A stretch of DNA of 64,000 bases from Actinomadura sp. NBRC 104425 (GCF_030269545.1 NZ_BSTN01000002.1:186001-250000), one strand, 5' to 3'. Shown: positions 8,641-17,501, counted from the stretch's first letter. Program-made: numbers and translations. The notes: a model not told the origin generated them from the sequence alone.

Positions 8641-9804
8641 GTGACTGAGCCGCTCGTACCTCGCATGCAGGAGTTCGGGACCACGATCTTCGCGGAGATG
8701 TCCGCGCTGGCGGTGCGGACCGGGTCGATCAACCTCGGCCAGGGCTTCCCGGACACCGACGGCCCGCCGCGCATGCTGGAGACGGCCGTCGAGGCGATCC
8801 GCTCCGGCGGCAACCAGTACCCGCCCGGCCCCGGCCTGCCGGAGCTGCGCCGGGCCGTGGCCGCCCAGCGGCGCGGACGCTACGGCCTGGACTACGACCC
8901 CGACACCGAGGTCTACATCACCGTCGGCGCCACCGAGGGCATCGCCGCCGGCGTGCTGGCGCTGGCGAACCCCGGCGACGAGGTGATCGTCTTCGAGCCG
9001 TACTACGACTCCTACGCCGCCACCATCGCGCTCGCCGGGGCGGTGCGGCGGCCGGTGACGCTGCGCCCGGACGGCGGCCGCTTCACCTTCGACCCCGACG
9101 AGCTGCGCGCCGCCGTCGGCCCCCGCACCCGCCTCATCCTGGTGAACTCCCCGCACAACCCGACGGGCACCGTGTTCACCCGCGCGGAGCTGGAGGCGAT
9201 CGCCGCGCTGTGCCGCGAGCACGACCTCATCGCGATCACCGACGAGGTCTATGAGTACCTGACCTTCGACGGCGCCGAGCACATCCCCCTGGCGACGCTG
9301 GACGGGATGCGCGAACGCACCGTCGCGGTGTCGTCGGCGGGCAAGACGTTCTCGGTCACCGGCTGGAAGACCGGCTGGGTCAGCGCGCCTGCCCCGTACG
9401 TGCGGGCCGTGCAGACGGTCAAGCAGTTCATGACGTACACGGCCGGCGGCCCCTGGCAGCGCGCCGTCGCCTACGCCCTGGAGAACGAGTTGGACTGGGT
9501 GGCCCGGCTGCGCGACTCGCTGCAGGCCAAGCGCGACCGGCTCGTCGCCGGCCTGGAGGCGGCGGGCCTGGCGGCCGTCCGCCCGCAGGGCACCTACTTC
9601 GTGCAGGCCGACATCCGCCCGCTCGGCTTCACCGACGGCATGGAGCTGGCCCTGGCGCTGCCGGAGAAGGTCGGCGTCGTCGCCATTCCGGCCCAGGTGT
9701 TCTACGACGACGCCGCGGCCGGGGCGCATTTCGTGCGGTTCGCCTTCTGCAAGAAGGACGAGGTCATCGACGAGGCCGTCGAGCGTCTGCGCGGCCTCGG
9801 CTGA
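8641..9804 (+). CDS. PLP-dependent class I aminotransferase
   Basis: Fold-type I aminotransferase of about 387 residues. Visible are N-L-G-Q-G-F-P-D near 31, N-S-P-H-N-P-T-G with Asn173, I-T-D-E-V-Y with Asp201 and Tyr204, and S-S-A-G-K-T-F with the PLP lysine Lys235. The carboxylate-binding Arg is in F-V-R-F-A-F-C-K near the end. The pattern is that of the methionine/kynurenine (YbdL/KAT-like) branch; actinobacterial members are often labelled DapC-like, so the substrate is uncertain. Several in-frame starts exist (8449, 8629, 8632, 8641); GTG 8641 fits family length and no start has a convincing RBS. The 208 bp before it hold nothing I recognise. Confidence 0.88.
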   Translation: MTEPLVPRMQEFGTTIFAEMSALAVRTGSINLGQGFPDTDGPPRMLETAVEAIRSGGNQYPPGPGLPELRRAVAAQRRGRYGLDYDPDTEVYITVGATEGIAAGVLALANPGDEVIVFEPYYDSYAATIALAGAVRRPVTLRPDGGRFTFDPDELRAAVGPRTRLILVNSPHNPTGTVFTRAELEAIAALCREHDLIAITDEVYEYLTFDGAEHIPLATLDGMRERTVAVSSAGKTFSVTGWKTGWVSAPAPYVRAVQTVKQFMTYTAGGPWQRAVAYALENELDWVARLRDSLQAKRDRLVAGLEAAGLAAVRPQGTYFVQADIRPLGFTDGMELALALPEKVGVVAIPAQVFYDDAAAGAHFVRFAFCKKDEVIDEAVERLRGLG

Positions 9805-9834
9805 GAAAACCGCCACGCCGGCTGTAAACACGGC

Positions 9835-9887
9835 GGCCCTCCCGGGACTACGTGACGACACCGAACCCCCGATCCCGAGGGAGGGCC
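9835..9887 (+). promoter_or_regulatory. Inverted repeat masking the sigma-factor ribosome binding site
   Basis: GGCCCTCCC at 9835-9843 is a perfect 9-nt complement of GGGAGGGCC at 9879-9887, and the second arm contains the Shine-Dalgarno sequence for GTG 9891. Folding would close a 35-nt loop and hide the site. If the upstream GTG 9852 were used instead, the loop would be coding. Regulatory use is inferred from geometry only. Confidence 0.4.
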
Positions 9888-9890
9888 TTC

Positions 9891-10442
9891 GTGGATGATC
9901 CCGCGGCGCGGTTCACGAGGCTGTACGACGAGAACTACCGGCGGGTCCTGGCGTACGCGCTCACCCACGCCGAACCGCACACCGCCGAGGACGTCGCCAG
10001 CGAGACGTTCCTGATCGCCTGGCGGCGGCTCGGCGAGGTGCGCGACCCCGCGCTGCCCTGGCTGCTCGGCGTCGCCCGCAACCTGCTGCGCAAGCAGCGC
10101 GACGGCGGACGGCGAAGACGCGCCCTGGCCGAGCGGGTCGCCGCGCTCGCCACCCCCGCCGACCAGGCCGCCTGGGACGTCGCCGAGCACGTCGTCGAAC
10201 GCCAGAGCGCGCTGGCCGCCGTCGCCGGGCTGCCCGAGCGGGACCTGGAGGTCCTCGCCCTGGTCACCTGGCACGGCCTGGAGCCCCGGCAGGCCGCGAA
10301 GGTCGTCGGCTGCTCGGCGGCGGCGCTGTTCGTCCGGCTGCACCGGGCCCGCAAGCGCCTCGCCCGCGCCCTGGAGAGCGGTCCGCCGCCTGCGCCGTCC
10401 CGCCCCGTGCACCGCCATGTCGCCGAGGAGGCGACCCGATGA
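9891..10442 (+). CDS. ECF-type RNA polymerase sigma factor
   Basis: Extracytoplasmic-function sigma factor of 183 residues with only regions 2 and 4. Region 2 includes A-E-D-V-A-S-E-T-F-L-I-A-W-R-R-L (about 36-51). Region 4 covers L-P-E-R-D-L-E-V-L-A-L through C-S-A-A-A-L-F-V-R-L-H-R-A-R-K-R-L, a helix-turn-helix for -35 recognition. GTG 9891 is preceded by GGGAGGG at good spacing; GTG 9852 would add 13 residues. Its stop overlaps the ATG of the next gene (ATGA), so it is co-translated with its CU044_5270-type partner. That pairing is common in actinomycetes and suggests the neighbour controls or serves the sigma factor. Confidence 0.9.
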   Translation: MDDPAARFTRLYDENYRRVLAYALTHAEPHTAEDVASETFLIAWRRLGEVRDPALPWLLGVARNLLRKQRDGGRRRRALAERVAALATPADQAAWDVAEHVVERQSALAAVAGLPERDLEVLALVTWHGLEPRQAAKVVGCSAAALFVRLHRARKRLARALESGPPPAPSRPVHRHVAEEATR

Positions 10443-11554
10443 CCACCGGAGCCGATATGAAGCGCACGCCGGCAGACATCGATCAGACGTTCGCCGCGCT
10501 GCGGCCCGCCGCCCTCGACGCGCTCGCCGAGGACGCCTACGCCCGGCGCCGCGACGCCGACATCGACGAGATCACGCGGTCGGGGGAGCCCGCGCGGGCG
10601 GTCCGGCGGCGCCCGTCGCGGCGGCCGCTCCTGCTGGTCGCGGGCGTCGCCGCGGCCTGCGTCGCCGCCGGCGCCATCGCCGTCCCGGCCGCGCGGGACG
10701 ACGCGCCGCGCACGGTGGCGACGCAGCGGCACCCGGACGGGCCCGTGGACGCCCGCAGCGTCCTGCTGGCCAGCGCCCAGACCGTCGAGCGGACCGAGGA
10801 GACGCCCGGCCGCTACTGGTACACCAAGTTCCGCGTGCAGACGCTGAGCAACGTCAACAGGCCCGACGACGGCGGCTCGCGGGAGGCCAAGCTGCCCTAC
10901 ACCTACCGCCTCGCCTCGACCGAGGAGCGCTGGCTGTCGCGCACCGGCCGCGACCGCTCCCGCACGATCACCGGCATCGACCGCAAGATCGATTTCCCGA
11001 CCGCGCGGGACGAGGCCGCGTGGCGCAAGGCGGGTGCGCCGCGGCTGACCGGCCCGGGCGGCGACAAGCCCCGGGTCATCGACGACCGCCAGACGTTCGG
11101 TGAGGTCGTCGCCAACGAACCGGTGACCGTCGAGGCCCTGTTGAAGCTGCCCACCGACGCCGGCGCGCTCACCGCCGACCTCGAGCGCAGGTACCGGCGG
11201 GACGTGCGCAGGACGGGCGCCGACATCGCGGGCCCCTTCGAGTACTTCGTGTGGAGCACCGCGGAGAGCCTGCTGGCCGGGCCGGTCACGCCCGGCACCA
11301 AGGCCGCCTTCTACCGGGTCCTGGCCGCCCAGCCCGGCATCCGCACCGAGGGCAGGACCACCGACCCGCTCGGCCGCGCCGGCGTCGCCGTGTCGATGAG
11401 CGGCGACGGCTACAGCCTGCGCCTCATCGTCGACCCGGAGACGGGGCGGCTGCTGGCCGCCGACAACCGCGTCGGCCAGACGCCCGGGGCGCGCGGCACG
11501 ACGACGACGTACCTGGACATGGGCTGGGTGGACCGGCTCGGCGCACGTCCCTGA
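10439..11554 (+). CDS. CU044_5270-type membrane-anchored protein, sigma-factor partner
   Basis: 371-residue protein with a charged cytoplasmic N-terminus (about 1-60), one membrane helix near 61-83 ([13 protein letters not shown]), and a long extracytoplasmic domain. The layout and the Y-W-Y-T-K-F segment near 122 match the CU044_5270 family routinely encoded after ECF sigma genes in actinomycetes. No zinc-binding H-x3-C-x2-C anti-sigma motif is present, so if it restrains the sigma factor it does so differently. It is translationally coupled by a 4-nt overlap. Two strong hairpins follow the stop. Confidence 0.75.
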   Translation: MTTGADMKRTPADIDQTFAALRPAALDALAEDAYARRRDADIDEITRSGEPARAVRRRPSRRPLLLVAGVAAACVAAGAIAVPAARDDAPRTVATQRHPDGPVDARSVLLASAQTVERTEETPGRYWYTKFRVQTLSNVNRPDDGGSREAKLPYTYRLASTEERWLSRTGRDRSRTITGIDRKIDFPTARDEAAWRKAGAPRLTGPGGDKPRVIDDRQTFGEVVANEPVTVEALLKLPTDAGALTADLERRYRRDVRRTGADIAGPFEYFVWSTAESLLAGPVTPGTKAAFYRVLAAQPGIRTEGRTTDPLGRAGVAVSMSGDGYSLRLIVDPETGRLLAADNRVGQTPGARGTTTTYLDMGWVDRLGARP

Positions 11555-11561
11555 ACCGCAC

Positions 11562-11595
11562 GCCGGTTCGGCGCCCGCACGCGCGCCGAACCGGC
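11562..11595 (+). terminator. First of two tandem terminator hairpins
   Basis: A perfect 13-bp stem, arms 11562-11574 and 11583-11595 (GCCGGTTCGGCGC and its complement), with an 8-nt loop just after the stop at 11554. No U-tract follows, which is usual for GC-rich actinomycete terminators. Confidence 0.75.
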
Positions 11596-11611
11596 CAGAT
11601 CTGCCGAACAC

Positions 11612-11650
11612 GCGGCTGCGCCTGGGCTGGTTTCGCCCAGGCGCAGCCGC
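11612..11650 (+). terminator. Second tandem terminator hairpin
   Basis: A perfect 16-bp stem, arms 11612-11627 and 11635-11650 (core GGCTGCGCCTGGGC), with a 7-nt loop TGGTTTC. It lies 16 nt after the first hairpin and 24 nt before the GTG of the carbamate kinase remnant, so it insulates that remnant from the sigma-factor operon. Confidence 0.75.
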
Positions 11651-11674
11651 CGCTGCGGGGCTACGGTCGGGCCC

Positions 11675-11904
11675 GTGAGCAGGCGCGCAGCGGGACCGTT
11701 CGACGGCGAGCGGGTCCTGATCGCGCTGGGCGGCAACGCCATGACCGCGCCCGACGGCAGCGCCGCCCCGCACGCCCGGCGCGCGCCGGGTCGAGGCGGC
11801 CATGGAGCACGTGGCCGACCTGGTGGCGGCGGGCGCCCGGGTGGCGCTCACCCGCGGCAACGGACCGCAGGTCGGCAACCCTGATCAAGAACCAGCCGGC
11901 CGCG
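11675..11904 (+). pseudogene. arcC: Carbamate kinase, 5' fragment with two frameshifts
   Basis: GTG 11675 opens a frame with [11 protein letters not shown], the nucleotide-binding start of carbamate kinases. Near 11785 the family sequence moves frame: [13 protein letters not shown], then [14 protein letters not shown]. One extra base at 11880 shifts it again to L-I-K-N-Q-P-A-A, the next family element. The remaining 220 or so residues (of about 310) are absent. Carbamate kinase makes ATP from carbamoyl phosphate, commonly the last step of purine or arginine breakdown, so its loss fits the decay of the Mo hydroxylase nearby. Confidence 0.7.
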
Positions 11905-12158
11905 GATGACCTGGACGGCCGCCTGGTCGACGTGTTCATCGAATGCGAGGCCGACCCGTCCGGGCGGGTGCGCGGGCGCCGCAACATCATGCTGGACGAC
12001 TCCGACGTGCACTGGCACCGGCAGATCAAGGCGTGCGTCGGCGGAGTGGCCGCCTCGGTCACCGCGACCCCGCGGTGTTCGTGTCGCTCGCCGCCGTGCA
12101 CCAGGGCCCGTTCGGCGGCGGCACCGTGGCGGCCATCGCCGACCTCGGCCCGAGATGA
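11905..12158 (+). pseudogene. Remnant of an unidentified protein, frameshifted
   Basis: Directly after the carbamate kinase break the same frame continues [45 protein letters not shown] missing base near 12071 moves the sensible reading to [25 protein letters not shown], ending at TGA 12156-12158. Composition on both sides of the shift looks like real protein, with regular codon bias, but I do not recognise the family. It has no start of its own and is probably the middle and end of a gene whose 5' end was deleted. Confidence 0.5.
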
Positions 12159-12212
12159 TCACGGCTGGTGAGGTGATAACCGCACAGGGTGGCCGCCGGA
12201 GGCTATAGCCTC

Positions 12213-12914
12213 GTGGCCGTGCGCGACCTGACCATTCCCGAACCCCAGTTCCCCGGCGACGACGGCTCCGCCGACCCGCGGGTGCGCGAGGCGCTGGCCG
12301 CATACGCCGACGGCCGCCTCGGCGAGCACGCGGTGCTGCGGGAGCTGGCCGACACGCGGCTGCTGATCCCGGTGGTCGCCGTGCTCACCGAGGAGGAGGA
12401 CGTCGCCCCCGGCGAGCCGCGCCGCGAGAAGTCCAGCGAGATGGCGCTGCCCACGCTGATCGGCGCGGACGGCCGCCGCGGCGTGCTCGGCTTCACCAGC
12501 CTCGACACCCTCAAGGCGTGGCGGCCCGACGCCCGCCCGGTCGCGGTGCACGCCCGGCAGGCGTGCCGGGCCGCGCTGGACGAGAACGCGCAGGCGCTGG
12601 TGGTGGACGTGGCGGGCCCGGTGCCGTTCGCCGTGGACGGGGTCCGGCTGCACCTGCTGGCCGAGGGTCGTCCCGTCCCGCCGCCGCACGAGGACCCGGA
12701 CGTGCTGGCCGCCGTGGAGGCCGCGTTCGGCCCCGAGGAGGCGGTCAGCGGCGTGCGCGTCGGCCGCGGCGGCAAGGCCGAGCTGGCCATCAGCTTCGCC
12801 GTGCGGCCCGGGCACGACGAGCGCGACGCCGTGCGCCGCGTCTCCGACCGCCTCGCCGAGATGCTGCGCGGCCGCATCGTCGGCGGCGTCGAACTGACCA
12901 TCGTCCGCCGCTGA
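12213..12914 (+). CDS. SseB-family protein
   Basis: About 233-residue cytoplasmic protein with the SseB N-terminal domain: P-E-P-Q-F-P-G-D-D-G, L-R-E-L-A-D-T-R-L-L-I-P-V-V-A-V, and the G-F-T-S-L-D-T-L-K-A-W centre (about 95-105). An SseB C-terminal-like part ends in V-E-L-T-I-V. In actinomycetes this family is widespread and uncharacterised; the name comes from an enhanced-serine-sensitivity phenotype in E. coli. The start is uncertain: GTG 12189, 12213 and 12219 are in frame; GGAGG at 12196-12200 best serves 12213. It reads alone between two decayed regions. Confidence 0.75.
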   Translation: MAVRDLTIPEPQFPGDDGSADPRVREALAAYADGRLGEHAVLRELADTRLLIPVVAVLTEEEDVAPGEPRREKSSEMALPTLIGADGRRGVLGFTSLDTLKAWRPDARPVAVHARQACRAALDENAQALVVDVAGPVPFAVDGVRLHLLAEGRPVPPPHEDPDVLAAVEAAFGPEEAVSGVRVGRGGKAELAISFAVRPGHDERDAVRRVSDRLAEMLRGRIVGGVELTIVRR

Positions 12915-12983
12915 ACCCACCGCCCGGCGCCCGGGGATGCAAACCGTTCGCGGGCCGCCGGGCGCATCCGGCATCCTGGGGCG

Positions 12984-13781
12984 ATGCCCGAGAGCCTCGA
13001 CGACGCGCAGGTGACCGCGCTCATCGACGACTTCATCGACAACGGCTTCGTGCACGTGCCGGAGGCGTTCCCCCGCCAGGTCGCCGACGCCTGCCGCGCG
13101 ATCATGTGGCCCGACACCGGCTGCGACCCGGACGACCCGTCCACCTGGACCAAGCCCGTGGTGCGGCTGTGGCACTACGCGCAGGAGCCGTTCCGCGCGG
13201 CCGCCAACACGCCGAAGCTGCACGCCGCGTTCGACGCCCTCGTCGGCCCCGGCCGGTGGGTGCCGCTACCCGGCCTCGGCACGGTCCCGGTGCGGTTCCC
13301 CAGTGAGGACGACCCCGGCGACACCGGCTGGCACGTCGAGGCGAGCTTCCCCGGGGACGACCCCGACGACTTCATGGGCGCGCGGCTGAACGTCTCCTCC
13401 AAGGGGCGGGCGCTGCTGGTGCTGTTCCTGTTCTCCGACGTCGGCGAACTGGACGCGCCCACCATGATCCGGGTCGGCTCGCATCTGGACGTGGCGCGGA
13501 TCCTCGAGCCCGCCGGCGAGGAGGGCCTGTCGTTCATGGAGGCGGCGCACCGGGCCGTCCCGGCGACCGAGCACCGGCCGGTCGCCCTGGCCACGGGGCG
13601 CGCCGGGGACGTCTACCTGTGCCATCCGTTCGTCGTGCACGCCGCGCAGCCGCACCGCGGCACCGAGCCGCGCTTCATGGCGCAGCCGCCGCTGTACCCG
13701 AAGGAGCCGCTGCGGCTGGAGCGGCCCGACGGGGCCTACTCCCCGGTGGAGACGGCGATCCGGCGAGGGCTCGGGCGCTGA
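12984..13781 (+). CDS. Phytanoyl-CoA dioxygenase (PhyH)-family Fe(II)/2-oxoglutarate oxygenase
   Basis: 265-residue member of the PhyH family. The N-terminus F-I-D-N-G-F-V-H-V-P-E-A-F is typical. W-H-V-E-A at 116-120 supplies the first His (117) with Glu119 where most members have Asp (H-x-D), and V-V-H-A-A-Q-P-H-R at 217-225 gives the second His (219) and the 2-oxoglutarate Arg. The HxE variant occurs in some members and activity cannot be judged from it. It likely hydroxylates a small metabolite; the substrate is unknown and the neighbours (SseB, gene remnants) give no help. Start ATG 12984, no strong RBS. Confidence 0.8.
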   Translation: MPESLDDAQVTALIDDFIDNGFVHVPEAFPRQVADACRAIMWPDTGCDPDDPSTWTKPVVRLWHYAQEPFRAAANTPKLHAAFDALVGPGRWVPLPGLGTVPVRFPSEDDPGDTGWHVEASFPGDDPDDFMGARLNVSSKGRALLVLFLFSDVGELDAPTMIRVGSHLDVARILEPAGEEGLSFMEAAHRAVPATEHRPVALATGRAGDVYLCHPFVVHAAQPHRGTEPRFMAQPPLYPKEPLRLERPDGAYSPVETAIRRGLGR

Positions 13782-13932
13782 GCGTCGTCCGCGACGGGTC
13801 GCTCGCCCCCCACTTCGTCGCGGTCGCCAACGGCGCCTGCGACCAGGCCGCCGTCCGCGCCAACCGGCTGGGGTTCCCGGCCGCCGCCGCGACCTGGTGG
13901 CCCCCGTCCTGGACTGGCGCGAGATCACCTGA
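13782..13932 (+). pseudogene. Fragment resembling glycyl-tRNA synthetase beta subunit
   Basis: Immediately after the PhyH stop one frame reads S-V-V-R-D-G-S-L-A-P-H-F-V-A-V-A-N-G-A-C-D-Q-A-A. This matches the R-x-x-D-G-x-L-L-P-x-F-V-x-V-A-N-G region of GlyS beta subunits. It breaks off at V-R-A. Another frame then gives R-R-D-L-V-A-P-V-L-D-W-R-E-I-T before a stop at 13932, which looks like the end of a different protein. There is no start codon. A stranded scrap of a second, non-essential GlyS-like gene is the simplest reading; the match is short. Confidence 0.45.
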
Positions 13933-13956
13933 GGGCCGGCGCCGGAACGGCGGGCG

Positions 13957-14290
13957 TCACCCGGTCGCGACGTCGCGGAAGTTGCGCACCACCGGGCTGG
14001 TGTCGCCGCGCCGCCACACCAGCAGCAGCGGCACGCCCTCCGCCGGCGGCGTCAGGCGGCGGAACACCACCTCGGCCCGCCGTACCCGCGCCACCGCGGC
14101 CGGCACGATCGACACGCCCAGCCCGGCCGCGACCAGCCCGACGATCGTCTGCATCTGCACGGCCTCCTGCGCCACGCGCGGCTCGAAGCCCGCGGCCCGC
14201 GTCGCGCGCGTGATCGCCTCGTGCAGCCCCGGGCCGAGCGCGCGCGGGAACAGCACGAACGACTCCCCGGCCGACGCGGCGACGGCGCCC
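13957..14290 (-). pseudogene. LysR-family regulator, C-terminal third only
   Basis: On the minus strand the sequence runs A-G-E-S-F-V-L-F-P-R-A-L-G-P-G-L, then R-V-A-Q-E-A-V-Q-M-Q-T-I-V-G-L-V-A-A-G-L-G-V, and ends W-R-R-G-D-T-S-P-V-V-R-N-F. This is the second half of a LysR substrate-binding domain. The helix-turn-helix and first lobe are missing: homology stops near 14290, where a plus-strand membrane-protein fragment begins. About 110 of 300 residues remain, so it cannot bind DNA. Confidence 0.75.
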
Positions 14291-14322
14291 CGCGGCCGAC
14301 CGGGGGCACGACGTCGTCCTCC

Positions 14323-14592
14323 GAGACCGGCGGCACCGCCTCGGCCACGGTGTGGGTGCTGGGCGCGCTCGGCGTCCTGGCGGTGGCGGACGCCGGCGCC
14401 ATGCCGGTCAAGTTCGCCCTGCTCGGCGTCGCCGGGATCAACGTGGCCGCCTTCCACCACGGCGTCTACCGGTCGGTCGCCCGGTGGGACCGCGCCGTGC
14501 CCCCGCCCGCCCGCGCCCGCATCGCCGGCGCCGTCTCCCTGGTCGTCTGGTCCGGCGTCATCGCCTGCGGCCGCCTCATCGCCTACACGTGA
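14323..14592 (+). pseudogene. C-terminal half of a small integral membrane protein (DUF6644-like)
   Basis: From about 14323 the frame reads W-V-L-G-A-L-G-V-L-A, then P-V-K-F-A-L-L-G-V-A-G-I-N-V-A-A-F-H-H, a basic loop V-A-R-W-D-R, and V-S-L-V-V-W-S-G-V-I-A-C-G-R-L-I-A. That is two or three membrane helices resembling the end of DUF6644-type proteins. Upstream the frame is in LysR antisense and has no plausible start or RBS. An ATG at 14401 could give a 63-residue product, but a truncated relic is more likely. Confidence 0.6.
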
Positions 14593-14666
14593 CCGTGATG
14601 GGGGGCGACTCCCGCGCGACCGGTCTCAAGACCTGGACGGGGGCACGGCGGACAGCGGCGAGTTAA

Positions 14667-14672
14667 TAGGAT
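14667..14672 (+). promoter_or_regulatory. -10 element for a leaderless aroC transcript
   Basis: TAGGAT ends 7 nt before ATG 14680, so transcription would begin at or next to the start codon. No Shine-Dalgarno sequence precedes the ATG, which supports a leaderless mRNA. The -35 region is not recognisable. Confidence 0.5.
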
Positions 14673-14679
14673 CGTCTGC

Positions 14680-15861
14680 ATGCTGCGCTGGTTGACCGCG
14701 GGGGAGTCCCATGGCCCGGCCCTCACCGCGATCGTCGAGGGCCTTCCGGCGGGCGTGCGCGTGACCTCGGCGGACATCGCCGAGGAACTGCGCCGCCGCC
14801 GGCTCGGGCACGGGCGGGGCGCCCGGATGAAGTTCGAGCAGGACAAGGTCACGGTCGTCGGCGGCGTCCGCCACGGCGTGACGCTGGGCGGCCCCGTTGC
14901 GGTCGAGGTGGCCAACACCGAGTGGCCCAAGTGGGAGACCGTGATGGCCGCCGACCCCGTCGACCCCGACGTGCTCGCCGCGCAGGCCCGCAACGCGCCG
15001 CTGACGCAGCCGCGGCCCGGGCACGCCGACCTGGCCGGCATCCAGAAGTACGGCTTCGACGACGCGCGCCCGGTGCTCGAGCGCGCCAGCGCCCGCGAGA
15101 CCGCCGCCCGCGTCGCCCTCGGCGCCGTCGCCAAGGCGTTCCTGCGCCAGACGCTCGGCGTGGAGATCCTCAGCCATGTCGTCGCGCTCGGCGAGATCGG
15201 CGTGCCCGACGACGCGCCGCGGCCCGCGCCCGGCGACCTGGCGCGCGTGGACGACGACCCGGTGCGCTGCTTCGACCCCGAGACCTCCGCCGCGATGGTC
15301 GCGCACATCGACGCGCTGAAGAAGGCGGGCGACACCCTCGGCGGCGTCGTCGAGGTGCTCGCCTACGGCCTGCCGCCCGGCCTGGGCAGCCACGTGCACT
15401 GGGACCGCCGCCTGGACTCCCGGTTGGCCGGCGCCCTCATGGGCATCCAGGCGATCAAGGGCGTGGAGGTCGGCGACGGCTTCACCACCGCGCGCCGCCC
15501 CGGCTCCCGCGCACACGACGAGATCGAGCCCACCCCCGAGGGCGTGCGCCGCCGCACCAACCGCGCCGGGGGCGTCGAGGGCGGCATGACCACCGGCGAG
15601 GTGCTGCGGGTCCGCGCCGCGATGAAGCCGATCTCCACCGTGCCGCGCCGCCTGGACACCGTCGACGTGCGCACCGGCGAGCCCGCCAAGGCCATCAACC
15701 AGCGCAGCGACGTCACCGCCGTGCCCGCCGCCGGGGTGGTCGCCGAGGCCATGGTCGCGCTGGTGCTCGCCGATGCGGCGCTGGAGAAGTTCGGCGGCGA
15801 CTCGGCCGAGGAGACCGCCCGCAACGCGCAGGGCTACCTGTCGTCTTTGGCCGTCAAGTAG
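14680..15861 (+). CDS. aroC: Chorismate synthase
   Basis: Last enzyme of the shikimate pathway: it eliminates phosphate from 5-enolpyruvylshikimate-3-phosphate to give chorismate, using reduced FMN. The 393 residues match family length. G-E-S-H-G at 8-12 is signature 1, the [11 protein letters not shown] segment near 128 is signature 2, and [11 protein letters not shown] lies near 298. It heads a tight plus-strand operon aroC-aroK-aroB-aroQ with gaps of 12 nt or less and 4-nt overlaps. Monofunctional, with no fused flavin reductase visible, so it depends on an external FMN reductase. Confidence 0.97.
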   Translation: MLRWLTAGESHGPALTAIVEGLPAGVRVTSADIAEELRRRRLGHGRGARMKFEQDKVTVVGGVRHGVTLGGPVAVEVANTEWPKWETVMAADPVDPDVLAAQARNAPLTQPRPGHADLAGIQKYGFDDARPVLERASARETAARVALGAVAKAFLRQTLGVEILSHVVALGEIGVPDDAPRPAPGDLARVDDDPVRCFDPETSAAMVAHIDALKKAGDTLGGVVEVLAYGLPPGLGSHVHWDRRLDSRLAGALMGIQAIKGVEVGDGFTTARRPGSRAHDEIEPTPEGVRRRTNRAGGVEGGMTTGEVLRVRAAMKPISTVPRRLDTVDVRTGEPAKAINQRSDVTAVPAAGVVAEAMVALVLADAALEKFGGDSAEETARNAQGYLSSLAVK

Positions 15862-15873
15862 GGAGCGCCGACG

Positions 15874-16422
15874 ATGTCCCACTCTGAAGCGGCCCACTCC
15901 GGGGCGCGTCGTTCCGGGGCGACCCGCCCCAAGGCCGTGCTGATCGGCCCGCCCGGATCGGGCAAGTCCACCGTCGGCGCCGCCCTGGCCGAGCGGCTCG
16001 GCGTCGCACTGCGCGACACCGACGCCGACGTCGAGGCCGCCGCGGGCCGCCCGATCAGCGAGATCTTCATCGACGAGGGCGAGGAGCGGTTCCGCGAGCT
16101 GGAACGCGCCGCCGTGCGGACCGCCCTGGCCGAGCACGACGGCGTCCTCGCGCTGGGCGGCGGCGCGGTCCTGGCCGCCGAGACGCAGGAGCTGTTGGCC
16201 GGGCACACCGTGGTGTACCTGAAGGTGGGCCTGTCGGAGGCGGTCAAGCGGGTCGGCCTGGCCACCGCGCGTCCGCTGCTGGTGCTCAACCCGCGCAGCC
16301 AGCTGCGCCGGCTGCTGAACGAGCGGCTGCCCATCTACGAGCTGCTCGGCACCCTGCACGTGGACACCGAGGGCCGCACCCCCGAGGAGATCGCCGAACA
16401 GATCGTCAAGGAGATCGCGTGA
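15874..16422 (+). CDS. aroK: Shikimate kinase
   Basis: Phosphorylates shikimate at the 3-hydroxyl. 182 residues, P-loop NTPase. Walker [10 protein letters not shown] lies at 25-33, the D-T-D pair at 48-50 binds Mg and shikimate, R-F-R-E-L-E carries the substrate Arg, and G-G-G-A-V is near 92. The 20-residue N-terminal tail is longer than usual. GGGAG at 15861-15865, partly inside the aroC stop, serves as RBS for ATG 15874. The 3' end overlaps aroB by 4 nt. Confidence 0.96.
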   Translation: MSHSEAAHSGARRSGATRPKAVLIGPPGSGKSTVGAALAERLGVALRDTDADVEAAAGRPISEIFIDEGEERFRELERAAVRTALAEHDGVLALGGGAVLAAETQELLAGHTVVYLKVGLSEAVKRVGLATARPLLVLNPRSQLRRLLNERLPIYELLGTLHVDTEGRTPEEIAEQIVKEIA

Positions 16423-17501
16423 CCGCGGTGCGGGTGCCCGTCGGGCAGGACGGCGGGCAGGGCTACGACGTCGTCATCGGCACCGGCGTGCTCGGCGAGC
16501 TGCCCGCCCTGCTCGGGCAGGGCGTGCGCACCGTCGCGGTCGTGCACGCCGAGGGGCTGCCGGAGATCGCCCGCCCCGTCTGCGGGGCGCTGGAGCGGGC
16601 GGGCTTGATCGTGCACGCCCTTCCCGTCCCCGACGGCGAGGCGGCCAAGGAGGTGGGCGTGCTGGCCGGTCTGTGGTCGCGGTTCGCCCGGCTCGGCATG
16701 ACCCGCTCGGACGCCGTCGTCGGCGTGGGCGGCGGCGCCACCACCGACCTGGCCGGGTTCGCCGCCGCGTCGTGGCTGCGCGGGGTGCGGGTCGTGCTGC
16801 TGCCCACCACGCTGCTGGGCATGGTGGACGCCGCGGTCGGCGGCAAGACCGGCATCAACATCCCCGAGGGCAAGAACCTGGTCGGCGCGTTCCACCCACC
16901 GGCGGGCGTGCTGTGCGACCTGGCCACCCTCGTCACCGTGCCGCGCCAGGACTACATCAGCGGCCTGGCCGAGGTGATCAAGGCGGGGTTCATCGCCGAC
17001 CCCAAGATCCTGGACCTGGTGGAGGAGGACCCCGAGGGCGCCGCCTCCCCGGACGGCCCGCACACCCGCGAGCTGGTCGAGCGCTCCGTCCGCGTCAAGG
17101 CGGCCGTGGTGTCGGCCGACCTGAGGGAGAGCGGCCTGCGTGAGATCCTCAACTACGGCCACACCCTCGGCCACGCCATCGAGAAGGCCGAGCAGTACCG
17201 CTTCCGGCACGGGCACGCCGTGGCGATCGGCATGGTGTACGCCGCCGAGCTGGCCCGCCTGGCGGGCCGGCTGCCCGCCGACCTGGTGGCGCGGCACCGC
17301 TCGGTGCTGGCCTCGGTCGGCCTGCCCACCGCCTACCGCGCCGACGCCTGGCCGCGGCTGCGCGCCGCGATGTCGATCGACAAGAAGGCCCGCGGGGCCA
17401 CGCTGCGCTTCGTCGTCCTGGACGGCCTGGCCGAGCCCGGCCGCCTGGAGGCCCCCGACGAGGACCTGCTCACCGCCGCCTACCGGGAGGTCAGCCGATG
17501 A
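16419..17501 (+). CDS. aroB: 3-Dehydroquinate synthase
   Basis: NAD- and zinc-dependent cyclisation of DAHP to 3-dehydroquinate. 360 residues. [16 protein letters not shown] near 104 is the nucleotide/substrate motif, [20 protein letters not shown] is the family signature, and the zinc histidines are in [11 protein letters not shown] and H-G-H-A-V-A. Start GTG 16419 overlaps the aroK stop (GTGA), and its own stop overlaps aroQ (ATGA), so the three are translationally coupled. Confidence 0.97.
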   Translation: MTAVRVPVGQDGGQGYDVVIGTGVLGELPALLGQGVRTVAVVHAEGLPEIARPVCGALERAGLIVHALPVPDGEAAKEVGVLAGLWSRFARLGMTRSDAVVGVGGGATTDLAGFAAASWLRGVRVVLLPTTLLGMVDAAVGGKTGINIPEGKNLVGAFHPPAGVLCDLATLVTVPRQDYISGLAEVIKAGFIADPKILDLVEEDPEGAASPDGPHTRELVERSVRVKAAVVSADLRESGLREILNYGHTLGHAIEKAEQYRFRHGHAVAIGMVYAAELARLAGRLPADLVARHRSVLASVGLPTAYRADAWPRLRAAMSIDKKARGATLRFVVLDGLAEPGRLEAPDEDLLTAAYREVSR

